64,000 bases of DNA from Rhyzopertha dominica (GCA_025024175.1 QCXZ01000086.1:14908245-14972244), one strand, 5' to 3'; shown: positions 1-10,379, counted from the stretch's first letter. The notes: generated by a model from the letters alone, not told the origin. Translations and numbers: made by a program.

Positions 1-1
1 A

Positions 2-193
2 TCAAATAAAGAAATTGCAGATTCAATAGAAAGTTGTCATACACAGCTGACTGAAGCGAACGAACACATAAAAGCGCTGGATTTGAAATTATTGGATGGC
101 CTTGCCAAAGTTGATTCAATTGAAAGCAAGTGTGCAGTCCTTCAAAAAGAATTACTTGATGTCAAATATGAACTAAATATACAACTCTTATAG
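2..193 (+). pseudogene. LINE-A ORF1, N-terminal coiled-coil part (5' end outside window)
   Basis: An open frame enters from the window edge and ends at a TAG at 191-193. The translation is rich in heptad-like Leu/Ile and Glu/Lys (for example LKLLDGLAKVDSIESK), as in the coiled coil of LINE ORF1 proteins. The last codons lie in PLE-1, which begins at 186. Reading across the insertion, from base 185 to base 3671, keeps the frame for about 25 more codons and gives an ORF1-like stretch including YGVPDVQNENIF, so the stop here is caused by the insertion. Confidence 0.75.
174..185. repeat. Left 12-bp target-site duplication of PLE-1
   Basis: TAAATATACAAC at 174-185 is repeated exactly at 3659-3670. 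The two copies bracket PLE-1 and lie at matching positions of the interrupted LINE ORF1. Confidence 0.85.
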
Positions 194-822
194 TATTTAT
201 TTGTAGGTTCTGGCTCCTTATTTTTATAAATTAAAGAGACTTTCTAATAATATGACGTTTCGACCTATAATTTAGGTCTTTGTCGAATATTTTATTTAGT
301 AGATTGACAAATTATTATGAAAATCAATATGACATTTACAATTTTGATATTAATATAAAATGTACCTTCAAGTTTGTTCCTTTGCTATCATTGTAGATGG
401 TAAATGTGACGGTGAGAGGGTGTGTTTAAATGACGGTGTAGTAGGTATTACTTAGTCCTTGTATGTCAGTCCTGTAGTTTACACATGTGTTTAGGTTTTT
501 CTGAATATGTATCATTTCTAAAAATTGTCTTTTTTGTTTATGTTGTTCCGTAGTAATAATTTTGGTATTATCAAAGTCAAAAGTGTGGTCAGTTTGTTCT
601 TGATGTTTTTTTAAAGCTGTGTAGTTGTTATTATTTTTATGTTGTTGTAGTCTGTTTTTTAAGTATTGTCCTGTCTGTCCTATATATTGTTTGTTACATT
701 CTTTACATTTTATACTGTATATTGTGTGTTCTTGTTTCTTTTGATATTTTGTTTTAACGGTGTGTAGAATTGTTTAATTGTGTTAATTGGTTTATATGTA
801 ATTTGGAAGTTATGTGGTTTTA
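186..822 (-). repeat. PLE-1 left inverted terminal repeat (pLTR)
   Basis: About 635 bases match 2978-3619 in reverse complement with few differences, including the GIY-YIG coding part and the hammerhead-like motif. Similarity ends near 822, where the left copy continues into the upstream coding region and the right copy jumps to the start of the element. Confidence 0.88.
247..296 (-). ncRNA. Hammerhead-ribozyme-like motif, PLE-1 left pLTR
   Basis: On the minus strand, GACCTA and TAGGTC form a perfect 6-bp stem II with a five-base loop, followed directly by GAAAC and GTC. Short AT stems on either side can form stem I. The stretch that should read CUGANGA reads UCGACAA, so the core is altered at the C3, U4 and G8 positions and is unlikely to cleave. 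Hammerhead motifs in pLTRs are an established trait of Penelope-like elements. The fold was assessed by eye only. Confidence 0.55.
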
Positions 823-860
823 GTAGGTTTTTTATTTTTTGAGTGAGTGGTGGTATATAT
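430..860 (-). pseudogene. PLE-1 GIY-YIG endonuclease domain (main copy)
   Basis: The minus-strand translation contains the PLE GIY-YIG signature: YSIKCKECNKQYIGQTGQ, then LKSRLQQHR and later HTFDFDNTKI. This C-terminal domain nicks target DNA in Penelope-like elements. The main copy keeps the DFDNTK stretch that is frame-broken in the inverted duplicate. The join to the RT upstream (about 860-1100) is AT-rich and interrupted, so the complete polyprotein is not open. Confidence 0.8.
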
Positions 861-1109
861 GGTAAGGTTAAGTATGTTATGTTTGTGTTTTTTCTTGTTT
901 TTCGTATTGAATAGTATTGTATAGTTTTTCTGTTTGTTGTTTTATTGAGTTACTTATTAATTTAGTGGGGTAGTTGTTATTTTTTAGTATTTAAGTAGTG
1001 GTATGTAAAGTTTCAATTCTAAGTTCTGGACTAGTTAATTTTATTATTCGTTGTATAGTGTTGTTTAGGACAGCTATTTTTTGTCTGTAGGGGTGGTTAG
1101 AATGGTAAT

Positions 1110-2091
1110 TTAATAGTCTTCCCGATGCAGTTGGTTTTGAATACCATTTTGTGAGAATTTTGTTATCTTTTTAATTAGTGTAAGGTCTAGATAGTTAATT
1201 GTGTTTTTCTTTTCTGTCTCTATGGTAAATTGTAATTTTGGATGATAACTATTAAACAAATTTAAAATTTCGTTTACTTTGTCTCTTGGTATTATTAAGA
1301 ATAGATCATCTACATATCTTGTATAAAATTGTATATAATTTATTTTGTTTGTTATTGTTATTTCTAGATCTTCCATTATTATGTGTGCTATATTGCTTGA
1401 GATGGGTGATCCTATTGCTACCCCATCTATTTGTTTATAATAGTTGTTCTTAGATTGGAAATAATTTGAAAATGTAAAATTTAGTGCTCTTATAAATTCT
1501 GTTTTTGGGATATTTGTATATTGTTCTATTTCTTGCCAATTTTTTTGTGATAATTGGTTCTATTAATGTTATTGGTATATTAGTATAAAGAGAAATTACA
1601 TCTAGAGAAATCATAATGTGATTATTAGGAATATATATGTTGGAAATTTTGTTTTTAAATTCGAAAGGGTTTTTAATATAAAATTGGTTTTCATTAATAA
1701 TGTTTTTTAAAATACTGTTCAAGAATTTTGCCAGGTTGTATGTTGGTGATTGTATGTTGTTTATTATAGGTCTGAGAGGGATATTTGGTTTGTGTATCTT
1801 TGGTTGTCCGTATATTTTTGGGGGTAAAGCATTATATATTATAAGTTTATATGCTATTTCGTTAGATATATATTGCTGTTTTTTCCAATATTGTATCATT
1901 TTGTTGTTTTTACGTTGTGTGGTGTTCGTGATGTCGTTTTTAATTATGTTGTATATTGTTTTGTCATTTAATAGGTCATGCATTTTTTGTTCATATGATA
2001 TTGTGTCCATNATTAGAGTCATGTTAGATTTATCAGGTTTTAATATAGTGATTTGTGGGTTATTTTTAATGAAAGTTTTGGTTTTTTTCAT
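1110..2091 (-). pseudogene. PLE-1 reverse transcriptase
   Basis: Two minus-strand open segments carry the RT. Segment 2091-1450 has ILKPDKSN, PPKIYGQPKIHKPNIPLRPI, and ISLDVISLYTNIP, all typical of Penelope RT finger and palm motifs. Segment 1376-1110 has the catalytic box as FYTRYVDDLFLI. A frame change and a gap in conserved sequence separate them. One ambiguous base lies at 2011. Penelope RTs are related to telomerase RT and prime at nicks made by the GIY-YIG domain. This copy is inactive. Confidence 0.88.
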
Positions 2092-2441
2092 TATATTGTT
2101 TATTGCATTTGTCTTATGACTGTTCTGGTTTTGTTTTATTTTGTTTTTGAAAGTTGTTAATGTGTATGTTAGTTTGTTGCGTATTGTATTAGTTTGTTCT
2201 GTCGGGAGGTGTTGTATTTGGTTTTCTATGTTAGCTATAATATTGTGTATTGGAATTTGATGTGTTTGTGTAATAGGGATTGCATGTTTATGTCCAAGTG
2301 ATNGTGTTTGTATAATGTCATNNGGTATTATTGTGTTAGATATGTTTTTGATCCATTTATTAGTATCGTTTTGGGATGATTGTTATTGTTTAGTTTTTCT
2401 TTTGGTTTATAATTTTGTTTATTTTATTGATATTATTTGTT

Positions 2442-2987
2442 TTATATTATTAAAGTGTTTTTTAGTCCATTTATTTGGGTTTTGAAGAATGTGTCTAGTT
2501 CATTTTTATTTATTGTAGTTTGAAGGATGTTTGTTATGTAATTTAGTTCTTTTGTGTTGTTTTTTAATTGGAAGATGGTGTCTGTTATTAGTAAATTGAT
2601 TATGGTATGGATGAATTTATTTGTATAGCGTTGGAATTTTACTTTTAGGTACTTACAATTGAAAATTAGGTGTTCTATATTTAGGTGTAGAAATTTCGGT
2701 TGGATATCGTATTGTTTACATTTTAGTAGAAATATTCTTCTGTTGATGAGGTTGTTTTCCTTGATTTGTAGTTTGTGGTATTTCTTCATTTTGTAATAAG
2801 TCTCGGTTCCATAGGTTGTTCTTACTTTGTCGAAATATGATGTATAGGTATTCATAATGGTAGTTGTTGATCTTTTCTTCTTAAATAGATTCATTGTTGT
2901 TGACCCTTTTTTCTTGATATAGTTGTTGGTGTTTATTTTGTGGAGTCCTTTTGTGTTAATTTTTCTTATAGTATTTATTAAAACCAC
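2442..2987 (-). pseudogene. PLE-1 N-terminal domain
   Basis: A 181-codon minus-strand frame, very rich in Lys, Asn, Ile and Thr. It contains LLKCKQYDIQPKFLHL, which resembles the Cys-containing helix upstream of RT in Penelope-like proteins. It lies directly upstream of the RT in the correct order. Between it and the RT (2441-2092) the frame is broken and three ambiguous bases occur. Assignment rests mainly on position. Confidence 0.65.
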
Positions 2988-2999
2988 ATAACTTCCAAA

Positions 3000-3380
3000 T
3001 TACATATAAACCAATTAACACAATTAAACAATTCTACACACCGTTAAAAACAAAAATACCAAAAGAAACAAGAACACACACAATATACAGTATAAAATGT
3101 AAAGAATGTAACAAACAATATATAGGACAGACAGGACAATACTTAAAAAGCAGACTACAACAACATAGAAATAATAACAACTACACAGCTTTAAAAAAAC
3201 ATCAAGAACAAACTGACCACACTTTTGACTGATAATACCAAAATTATTACTACGGAACAACATAAACATAATAGACAATTTTTAGAAATGATACATATTC
3301 AAAAAAACCTAAACACATGCGTAGACGGCAGGACTGACATACAAGGACTAAGTAATACCTACTACACCGTCATTTAAACA
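3000..3380 (+). pseudogene. Duplicate GIY-YIG domain in the right repeat of PLE-1
   Basis: The plus-strand frame repeats the GIY-YIG segment (CKECNKQYIGQTGQ, LKSRLQQHR). It ends at a stop just after HTFD, where two bases present in the left copy are missing (near 3229). It lacks any upstream RT and is a by-product of the terminal repeat. Confidence 0.8.
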
Positions 3381-3503
3381 CACCCTCTCACCGTCACATT
3401 TACCATCCACAATGATAGCAAAGGAACAAACTTGAAGGTACATTTTAATAATATCAAAATTGTAAATGTCATATTGATTTTCATAATAATTTGTCAATCT
3501 ACT

Positions 3504-3556
3504 AAATAAAATATTCGACAAAGACCTAAATTATAGGTCGAAACGTCATATTATTA
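3504..3556 (+). ncRNA. Hammerhead-ribozyme-like motif, PLE-1 right pLTR
   Basis: Same motif as in the left repeat, on the plus strand: ATATTCGACAAA, a perfect GACCTA/TAGGTC stem II, then GAAACGTC and ATATTATT, which can pair with the upstream AT stretch as stem I. The altered core is identical in both copies, so the changes predate or were copied with the terminal repeat. Confidence 0.55.
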
Positions 3557-3658
3557 GAAAAAGTGTCTTTAATTTATAAAAATAAGGAGCCAGAACCTAC
3601 AAATAAATACTATAAGAAAAATTAACACAAAAGGACTCCACAAAATAAACACCAACAA

Positions 3659-3670
3659 TAAATATACAAC
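3659..3670. repeat. Right 12-bp target-site duplication of PLE-1
   Basis: Exact copy of TAAATATACAAC at 174-185. LINE-A ORF1 resumes directly after it. Confidence 0.85.
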
Positions 3671-4141
3671 AGCAGTATAGTAGATTAAATACAGTAAACG
3701 TTTATGGCGTCCCGGATGTGCAGAATGAAAACATCTTTACCACAGTTCGTCGTTAAAGTAACCATGGATCAAATAGACAGTTGTCACCGCCTGCCCTCTT
3801 CTGAAGACACCACAAAGAATGGTCAACCCATTGTCATTCGATTCGTGTCCAGATGGAAAAAGGAGGAAATTCTTCAAGCTAGGAGAGTGAAGAGGAACTT
3901 TTGTGTTGGTGACTTGGGTTTGACGCATGATGGAGCAGCAGCTGACGCGAACCAGATAATCTACATAAACGAGTGCCTTACTCCTGCAAATAAGTCACTG
4001 TTGTCAGAATGCAGAAGATTTAAGAATGCTAATGGTATTAAGTACTTGTGGGTAAGGCGAGGTTGCATTTTTATGAGAAAATCAGACTCGTCTAAAGTAT
4101 ACAAAATAAGTAAAGTTAAAGATCTCTCAGATGTTTTTTGA
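3671..4141 (+). pseudogene. LINE-A ORF1, C-terminal part with baculovirus-FP-like domain
   Basis: After the insertion the ORF1 frame runs to a stop near 3749. The conserved remainder is in another frame, open from 3704 to the TGA at 4139-4141. Recognisable stretches are IDSCHRLPSS, PIVIRFVSRWKKEEIL, YINECLTPANKSLL and YLWVRRGCIFMRKSD. These match the order of the FP25K-like domain found in ORF1 of many insect LINEs, an RNA-binding, nucleoprotein-type protein. The frame change plus loss of some residues between NENIF and IDSCHR marks a deletion. Confidence 0.8.
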
Positions 4142-4547
4142 GGTTACTCAATTCTATTATTTTGGAATATCTGAGGCATGTATTAAAAACAAAAATTTAT
4201 CTTGCTAAGTTTTCTATTAAACATAATGTAATTTTTCGTTTTTTGCATTTAATACATTATAAGAACAAAATCACAATTGTTACATATTTTAAGTTGCTTA
4301 TTGTACATACTTATATATATATATCGGGTCGGGTTATTTATTTGTTTTTCCACATCCTTGCTGGCAAGGTCGGATATATGATATTTCTTTTTAATTATTA
4401 TTTAATTATGTATGATCTTTACTTATTATTTGCTTATTCTACATACTTATGTAAACATATTACGTTGCATTACTTGTTTTTTCCACATCCTTGCTGGCAT
4501 GTTCGATTATGTTTATTTGTCATTTCTCTCTTCTAAAATTCTACTAA
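4142..4547 (+). other. Region between ORF1 and ORF2 of LINE-A
   Basis: AT-rich, about 400 bases, with a short imperfect internal duplication: CACATCCTTGCTGGCA appears at 4351 and again at about 4485. No gene is supported; the open frame seen here is hydrophobic low-complexity sequence. Confidence 0.6.
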
Positions 4548-5355
4548 ATGAGCCCTATGTGTAGCATTAAAGTTGGTCATATTAATGTCAGGTCTCTTAT
4601 AAAAAAATTCAATGAATTTTTTGCATATGTTATTAATGGTAACTTTAATGTTTTAGGTGTCTGTGAAACTTGACCACCAAATATATCTAATGAACAAGTG
4701 TCAAATTGAAAATTACACTTTTGTGAGAGCTGATCGGACAACATTGACCTGGGGAGGTGGTGTAGGTGTCTACGTCAGGAAGGGCATAGACATTACTCCT
4801 TTAGAGGTACGATACAATAGCCCATCCATTGAACAGCTTTGGTTAATGTTAAATTTACAGTCTGATCGTTTGATTTTTGGTACAGTTTACAGAAGGCAAG
4901 AATTTCCTGTGGGTGACTTCTTGGTGGCAATCGAGGAGGGTCTGTGTGAATTAACTCCAATTACGGATTATATTATTTGTACAGGAAAAATCAGTATAAA
5001 TATGATGAAGTTGGATTCTCCGCCAGCCCAGCGATTAAATGACGTCTTGGAAGTATTTAATCTCAAACAAATCATTGATGAGCCTACTCGTGTCACAATA
5101 AATTCAGAATTGTTAATAGATCTCATTATAATTTCATCTGAACTGCCGGCCTTGCAGGTGGGAGTACTTTCAGTACATAATATTTCAGATCATCATCTTA
5201 TTTTTGCTAGCTTTAATATATTGAATAAACTGTCACAACCTAATATATATACTTATAGATCATTTAAAAATTTTGATTACAACCTCTTTACAGAACATTT
5301 AATGGGTAATCCCTGGCATAGTATTTATAGAACAGGCAATATTGATGTTAGTTGA
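4548..5355 (+). pseudogene. LINE-A ORF2, apurinic-type endonuclease domain
   Basis: ATG at 4548 begins a frame with the expected LINE endonuclease start (IKVGHINVRSL, then NVLGVCET). The next codon is TGA at 4671 in place of the usual Trp, and a one-base shift follows. The domain continues in another frame as FVRADRTTLTWGGGVGVYVR, LIFGTVYRR and ISDHHLIF. The residue expected as Asp in the GDxN motif is Lys (TGKISIN). This domain nicks target DNA for target-primed reverse transcription. Two independent lesions make it dead. Confidence 0.88.
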
Positions 5356-7311
5356 AATGTTTAACGATTATTTAAATTTACTTTTTGATATTCATGCACC
5401 TTTACGCACAGTAAGGGTAACCAAACGAAATCAACCGTGGTTAACAGATAACATAAGATTCATGATGTCATTGCGTGATAAAGCATTGTCTACCTTCAAA
5501 CGGAGAAAAACCACTGTTAATTGGAATTACTACAAAACACTAAGGAATCTTGTAACATCGTTTATGCAGAGGGAAAAGAAATGCTTTTTAAATAACATTC
5601 AGTTGTCATCCAATAGCAAACTTTTATGGCGGGAGCTAAACGAACTTAATATCATCAAAAAGAAAAGGTTTGGTGCTGTCCCAGCAAATATAAATGCTGA
5701 CAATCTAAATATGTATTATATGCAGGCAGCAAATTCTAATCTACCTCGTGACCAACGTACTTTGGATTTCTACAATACCAATTATTTTACATACTTTGAC
5801 GACACGTTTAAATTTGAATTAACGTCAGAAGGGGAGGTTACTAGGTTGCTAAATAACATTAAAACACGTGCAACTGGTTGTGATGCTATAGGTATTTCTA
5901 TTATTAATTATTGCTGTCCATTCATCATCCCCGTCATAACACATATTATAAATTCAGCTATACAGCATTCCTATTTTCCTTCTGCATGGAAGAATTCAAA
6001 TATAATTCCATTACCTAAAGTAAATAACCCAACAAACTTTAGTGATTTTAGACCTATTAGCATACTACCTACATTATCCAAAATTCTTGAGAAAACTATG
6101 TGTGAACAGATTAAAAACCATTTATCAAAATACAACATCTTACCGCCCACCCAATCCGGTTTTAGGTCTCATCATAACTGTGCTACAACACTTTTGGGTG
6201 TTTTAGATGATATACTATTAAGCACTGACCAGAATAAAGTAACGGCCCTTGTCTTGCTTGATTATTCAAAGGCTTTCGATACGGTTGATCATGCAATTCT
6301 GTTAGCAGTATTAAAGTATATAGGTTTTGATAACTTCGCCCTTAATTTCATGTGCTCTTACCTGTTGGGCAGGCAACAGAGAGTGATTATTGGAAATACG
6401 ACATCGCAGTACTTACCCGTGGAATGTGGTGTGCCGCAGGGCTCTATTTTGGGGCCCCTGTTGTACACCATATATACATGCTGTATTAACACGGCGTCAT
6501 CAGTCTGCAAATCGTATCAGTACGCAGATGACACGCAGTTGCTCCATTCTTTTTTGTCTCTGATATTAATAGCGCGAACGATGCCTTGAATAATGATCTG
6601 TCTTGTGCGGTTTTTAAAAAAATACTGTCTTAAGCTTAATGCTTCCAAGTCTTCAGTTTTGCTTTTTGGCAAATTTAAATTGCGCGAGCTGGCGGAACAG
6701 CAACTCAAAATTATGCTCGATGGAGAGATTTAGGTGTGCTAATGGATACAGGGCTAACTTTTTGTGAGCACCTAAATAATTTACTAAAAATGCGTTTGGA
6801 TGTCTTAAAATTATTTATTCGAACAGAAATTGCTTAAATAGTAAACTAAGGANAATTCTTTGTGAGAGTTTAGTTCTGTCAAAATTTAACTATTGCGATG
6901 TTGTTTACGGACCCTTTCTAACTTATAATATAAACGTAAAATACAGACAATTCAAAATTCTTGCCTACGACTTATATATGGTGTCTCGCAGGTTATTTGA
7001 TGCCAAATGGTTAAACATGGATAATCGTCGTAAACTACACCTTATGCTCCTATTAATTTCATAAAATAAAGTTGCGAACTTTACCTGTTTATCTGTATAA
7101 TAAAATCAGGTTTAGAACAGATGTTCACAATATTAATGTCAGGAGGAAAGATTTGTTGACTCCACTACAGCATTGGTCTGCGTTGTCCGAGAAGTCATTT
7201 GCTTATTTGATAGTCAAGTGGTATAACTCAACACCACGAATGATGCATGGTATGTCTGTATATCATATGAAACGTTATTATGTTACGTCATTGCTTAACT
7301 CACAAATTTGA
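5342..7311 (+). pseudogene. LINE-A ORF2, reverse transcriptase and C-terminal region
   Basis: After a frameshift near 5345 the frame is open to 6589. It contains the linker (APLRTVRVTKRNQPWLTD), then RT motifs FRPISILPTLSKILEK, QSGFRSHHNC, LLDYSKAFDTVDH, GVPQGSILGPLLYTIY and catalytic YADDTQ. The remainder is in several frames; the thumb region is degraded. The extreme C-terminus is again readable at 7072-7311 (LYNKIRFRTDVHNINVRRKDLL) and closely matches LINE-B at 15083, so the two are related families. Confidence 0.9.
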
Positions 7312-7623
7312 TACCGCCATTTAGTTATTTATATGTAAGTGTTCCCCAATTATTATATTATAGATATTCTATTTCTAATCATATTAAAATACTGCTATTT
7401 AACTTTTTCTTGTTTTTGCACTCCTTTAAATTGTTTGTTTCTCAAAAATTTTGAATTTGTATTTTTCCTTTTTGCCTTATATAAGTAATGTTTATCTGCG
7501 CGCAGCACACAGGGCTTAAGTGGAAGACCAGTGTTGACATATTTGACTTGTCAACGCTGAACTTCGCCTTTTGACAAATCTTTTTGTTCTTATCTATGAT
7601 TTCATTATTTTTGTCAATAAGAC

Positions 7624-7654
<31 letters not shown>
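7312..7654 (+). repeat. LINE-A 3'UTR and ATT-repeat tail
   Basis: Non-coding 3' region ending in about ten ATT repeats (7624-7654). LINE-B and LINE-C end in the same kind of microsatellite tail. No TSD was identified because the left end of the element is outside the window. Confidence 0.75.
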
Positions 7655-7656
<2 letters not shown>

Positions 7657-7875
7657 GTTAAAATACCATCAGATAGGAAATAAAAAATTTCTCACAAAAA
7701 GTGATGAAAAATTTGACATTTTAGAAATAATTCTAGAAAACTAGAGTTTGGACCCTGTCTACACGATTTCTTAAAATTTTGCTATTATATAGACAAACAA
7801 ATTTCTGATCGAAACGCACTCTTGCAATTTTTTTGTTAAGTCAATAATTTTCGAGTTATTTAGAAAAAAACGACG
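7655..7875 (-). repeat. Partial copy of dispersed repeat R (also at 24457, 39116, 41110)
   Basis: Starts with AAATACCATCAGATAGGAAAT directly after the LINE-A tail and runs through TTCTGATCGAAA and TTTCGAGTTATTT. The same order of blocks occurs at 39548-39775 in the same orientation. The repeat is AT-rich, non-coding, and breaks off where the foldback arm begins. Confidence 0.75.
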
Positions 7876-7995
7876 TATGTACACCCGCGGACAGAAATTG
7901 AGAAGATCTAGCCAGGTGGCATGTCGGGCGGGGTATTTTGGTTCACAACTCTTCTCAGTGAAATCAGTACAGCTAGTTGCCGCATAGCGGCGCAG
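7876..7995 (+). repeat. Left outer arm of the foldback
   Basis: GTACACCCGCGGACA through TACCCCGCCCGAC-type sequence to CTAGTTGCCGCATAGCGG; pairs with 11990-12115 at high identity. It is GC-rich compared with its surroundings. The LINE-E frame reads through into it. Confidence 0.75.
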
Positions 7996-9116
7996 GTTCT
8001 TATTGTTGTCAAAGTTATAGTCAAAGGAAAATAATCTAATGTTTCTAGAAAATGTAATAGTACAGCACTTACTGAAATTTAAATAAAGTTTGTTAATTTT
8101 ACAGTAATTATAGAATTGACATAGGTCATTTTGAAATAGTATACAGTCGGAGATATTACTTATGGGGGCGAAGACTTTTAGGTCTTCAGCATAAAGAATA
8201 AAATTGCAGAATTCAAAATAATGCTTAATATCATTAATATAAACTAAGAACAGCAGAGGCCCCAAAACTGAACCTTGTGGTACACCTGAAGTGACCCAGT
8301 AAGGTGATGATTTAAAACCATTTATCCATATTACTTGAGTTCTGCCGCTGACATATGATGATAACCATCTTAACAAAGTTCCGTGCACACCTATTTTTGA
8401 CAGTTTGTGAATTAAAATACAGAGGTCAATTTTATCAAAAGCCTTGCTGAAATCTGTATAAACAGAATCTACTTGAATCTGATGATCCATGGAATTTAAA
8501 ATAAAGTTGCAATATTCTGTAAGATTTGTTTCGACAGAACGTTGAGAAAAAAAGCCGTGTTGTTGAGTAAGAATTGATGCTTTCAGGGCCCGAAATAGAA
8601 CGTTGTGCACTAGAAGTTCGAGGACTTTTACTGAATATACATAGCTTGCTGATAGGGCGGTAATTCGCAACCAAATTTTTGTCACCGTGTTTGTGAATGG
8701 GCAAAACATGGGCTACTTTCCACTGGGAAGGGAATTCGCCCGTTGACAAGGATTGGTTAAGATCAAAGTGAGAGGCTCACTAAGTGTTGTAGCGCATTTT
8801 TTAATGAAAAAAGTGGGTATGCCATCCGGCCCTTGTCCCTTACTCTCATCGAGGTTAGACAGACAGAGCGCAACGCTCTCTTTCGTAAAAGATATGTTGC
8901 TGATGAGTGCAGACTGAAAATTAGTAAATGGGCAAGGTAGTTGATTGTAAGGTTCAAACGCAGAACGGAAAAATTCAGCGAAAAGTTCACAGATTTCGGG
9001 ACCATCTTTGGCAAACTTATTTCCAACTGCAAGGAAGAGGGAAAACTGCCGCGAGACTTTCGATTTGGTATCAAGTTCCATATGGTTTTAGCATTTTTTG
9101 AAACGCTGCTAATAAT
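7996..9116 (-). pseudogene. LINE-E reverse transcriptase fragment inside the foldback left arm
   Basis: Minus-strand LINE piece in three overlapping frames. From 9081 down it shows ICELFAEFFRS, DESKGQGPDGIPTFFIKK, FPSQWKVAHVLPIHK, ANYRPISKL, DFSKAFDKIDL, TSGVPQGSVLGPLL and catalytic box YAEDLK, where the second Asp of YADD is Glu. It lacks the endonuclease and everything beyond the palm, so both ends are missing. Loss of the 3' end is unusual for simple LINE truncation and suggests capture or deletion. RT motifs place it broadly with Jockey/CR1-type LINEs. Confidence 0.85.
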
Positions 9117-9117
9117 A

Positions 9118-9965
9118 ATAATTTAGATATAAGTAAAAATATTAAACAGTGGTGAGGATATTTTAAATGTGATCCAAACTAAATATAACAGAAACATTGA
9201 TATATAACGTCAATATAAGTAATAGGATCTTATCATTATTAGTATTAGTTTGGAAAAGATTCTTTTCTCAGAATCGGTCAACTTTAGACAAATTTGTAGA
9301 GGCAAAAATTATATACTTGAAGCGCCTTTACTGCATATATTGTATTCCTTTACATTGATGTCTAGCATATAATATAAAAGCAAACCAATTCTCTAAACTA
9401 CAGTAGTATACAGTGATCTATCAATTTTTTAAGTATTAGGCATTTGCTTACGGAAAATATGCCACATTTCCTTTATTACATATTTTCTTTTTGATAAAAG
9501 CATCCCTAAGTTAACGTTTTTGCATTAAAAATTAAAATTGCATTCTTAATTATAAGCATTTGGAACCCTAGCAAACTAGTAAACCTAAGACTGTACTTTT
9601 TCGGGAGGGATCTGTTATGGCTGCCCGCAGTTTACAATGAGATTGAGTGATACAAAAATAGTACCATTTCTTCATTTGTAGTAATTTGAGCCGTGTAAGA
9701 AGCTTAAACGCATTGGGATCTGTTATTACCTGGTTCTTTGCGAACCCGATGCAGTACACCTTATAGTAAGAACAATATTGCTTATCACTTCTCTGTATTT
9801 GTGAAAGATTACTCACCTATACCTACCTACTTTCCGGTATAAAAACTTTTATGGCCCTACGGCTGTGCAAGCGGACGAACCGATAGCAAAATTTTCGTTC
9901 GGGCGCTTGCTCCAAATTATTTCACCTATTGCGAGAACTATTAATCAGAAAAATCGTAATTGCGC
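9118..9965 (+). repeat. Left inner arm of the foldback
   Basis: Reverse-complement similarity to 10380-11545 throughout, with many small indels. Landmarks are AGTGGTGAGGATAT at 9150, TGCCACATTTCCTTTATTA near 9462, GGATCTGTTATTACCTGG near 9716 and GATAGCAAAATTTTCGTTCG near 9881. Confidence 0.75.
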
Positions 9966-10379
9966 GACTTTGAGATTATAACCTAAAAGTTTGATAATTC
10001 AGAGAACTATTCAGAAATAAAGTTAAGAAGCAAAAATAGTTCAATATCACTTGCACATAAACGCAATCAACATTCGTATTTTTAATATTGATGCACAAAT
10101 GAAAATTTAAGTTATATAGGTATGCCATCTGAGTTGCTAAAACTATACCTATACCTATAAATGGATGCACTTTTCCAGAAATTCTCAAAATTATCGAACT
10201 CCATACCATCTTTCAATATTTAAGTCAATTTTAATCTAATTGACACATTTGAAAATAGGATAAAATTACTACTTATAACAGAACTTTTACCATTAGGTTC
10301 ACGTAAAAGTCAATAAAAGCAATTATTGTGAAGAACAACAAGCACTTTTGCTTTTTAACATATATCAGAATGTCTCTGT
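9966..10379. other. Foldback spacer
   Basis: About 410 AT-rich bases between the arms. No domain, promoter or terminator was recognised. Short open frames here have no recognisable content. Confidence 0.5.

Larger units (their letters stand above)
2978..3619 (+). repeat. PLE-1 right inverted terminal repeat (pLTR)
   Basis: Reverse-complement partner of 186-822. It abuts the 5' end of the minus-strand main copy, so the element is hairpin-like at this end. From about 3604 it continues into a short copy of the element start, matching 2975-2925 in reverse complement, as expected from a tandem or circular PLE template. Confidence 0.88.
186..3658 (-). mobile_element. PLE-1, Penelope-like element with inverted terminal repeats
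   Basis: The main copy reads on the minus strand: N-terminal domain (2987-2442), RT (2091-1110), GIY-YIG endonuclease (about 860-430), then the 3' end at 186. A second piece of the 3' end, GIY-YIG included, is attached in opposite orientation at about 2978-3603. It is followed by roughly 55 bases that match the start of the main copy (3604-3658). Penelope elements are known for terminal repeats in direct or inverted arrangement (pLTRs) and for RT plus GIY-YIG, which fits. An exact 12-bp duplication flanks the insertion. Confidence 0.9.
1..7654 (+). mobile_element. LINE-A, CR1/Jockey-type non-LTR retrotransposon, interrupted by PLE-1
   Basis: The element enters from the left edge of the window and runs to an ATT-repeat tail. 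Parts in order are an ORF1 piece (2-185), the PLE-1 insertion, the ORF1 remainder (3671-4141), ORF2 endonuclease (from 4548), reverse transcriptase (5342 to about 6589), a C-terminal region (to 7311), a 3'UTR and the tail. The order ORF1, endonuclease, RT and the RT motifs (FRPIS, DYSKAFDTVDH, GVPQGSILGPL, YADDTQ) are standard for the CR1/Jockey group. Assignment to a clade within that group is not possible by eye. Stops and frameshifts show the copy is dead. Confidence 0.9.

Noticed and set aside
1700..2119. 139-codon plus-strand frame over PLE-1 RT
   Set aside because: Antisense shadow of the RT; Phe/Leu/Ile/Val-rich reading of AT-rich DNA with no motif.
3024..3278. 84-codon minus-strand hydrophobic frame
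   Set aside because: Antisense of the duplicated GIY-YIG segment; hydrophobicity arises from T-rich DNA.
4138..4536. 132-codon frame after LINE-A ORF1, possible membrane protein
   Set aside because: Lies exactly between ORF1 and ORF2 of the LINE and has the composition of AT-rich noise with no domain.
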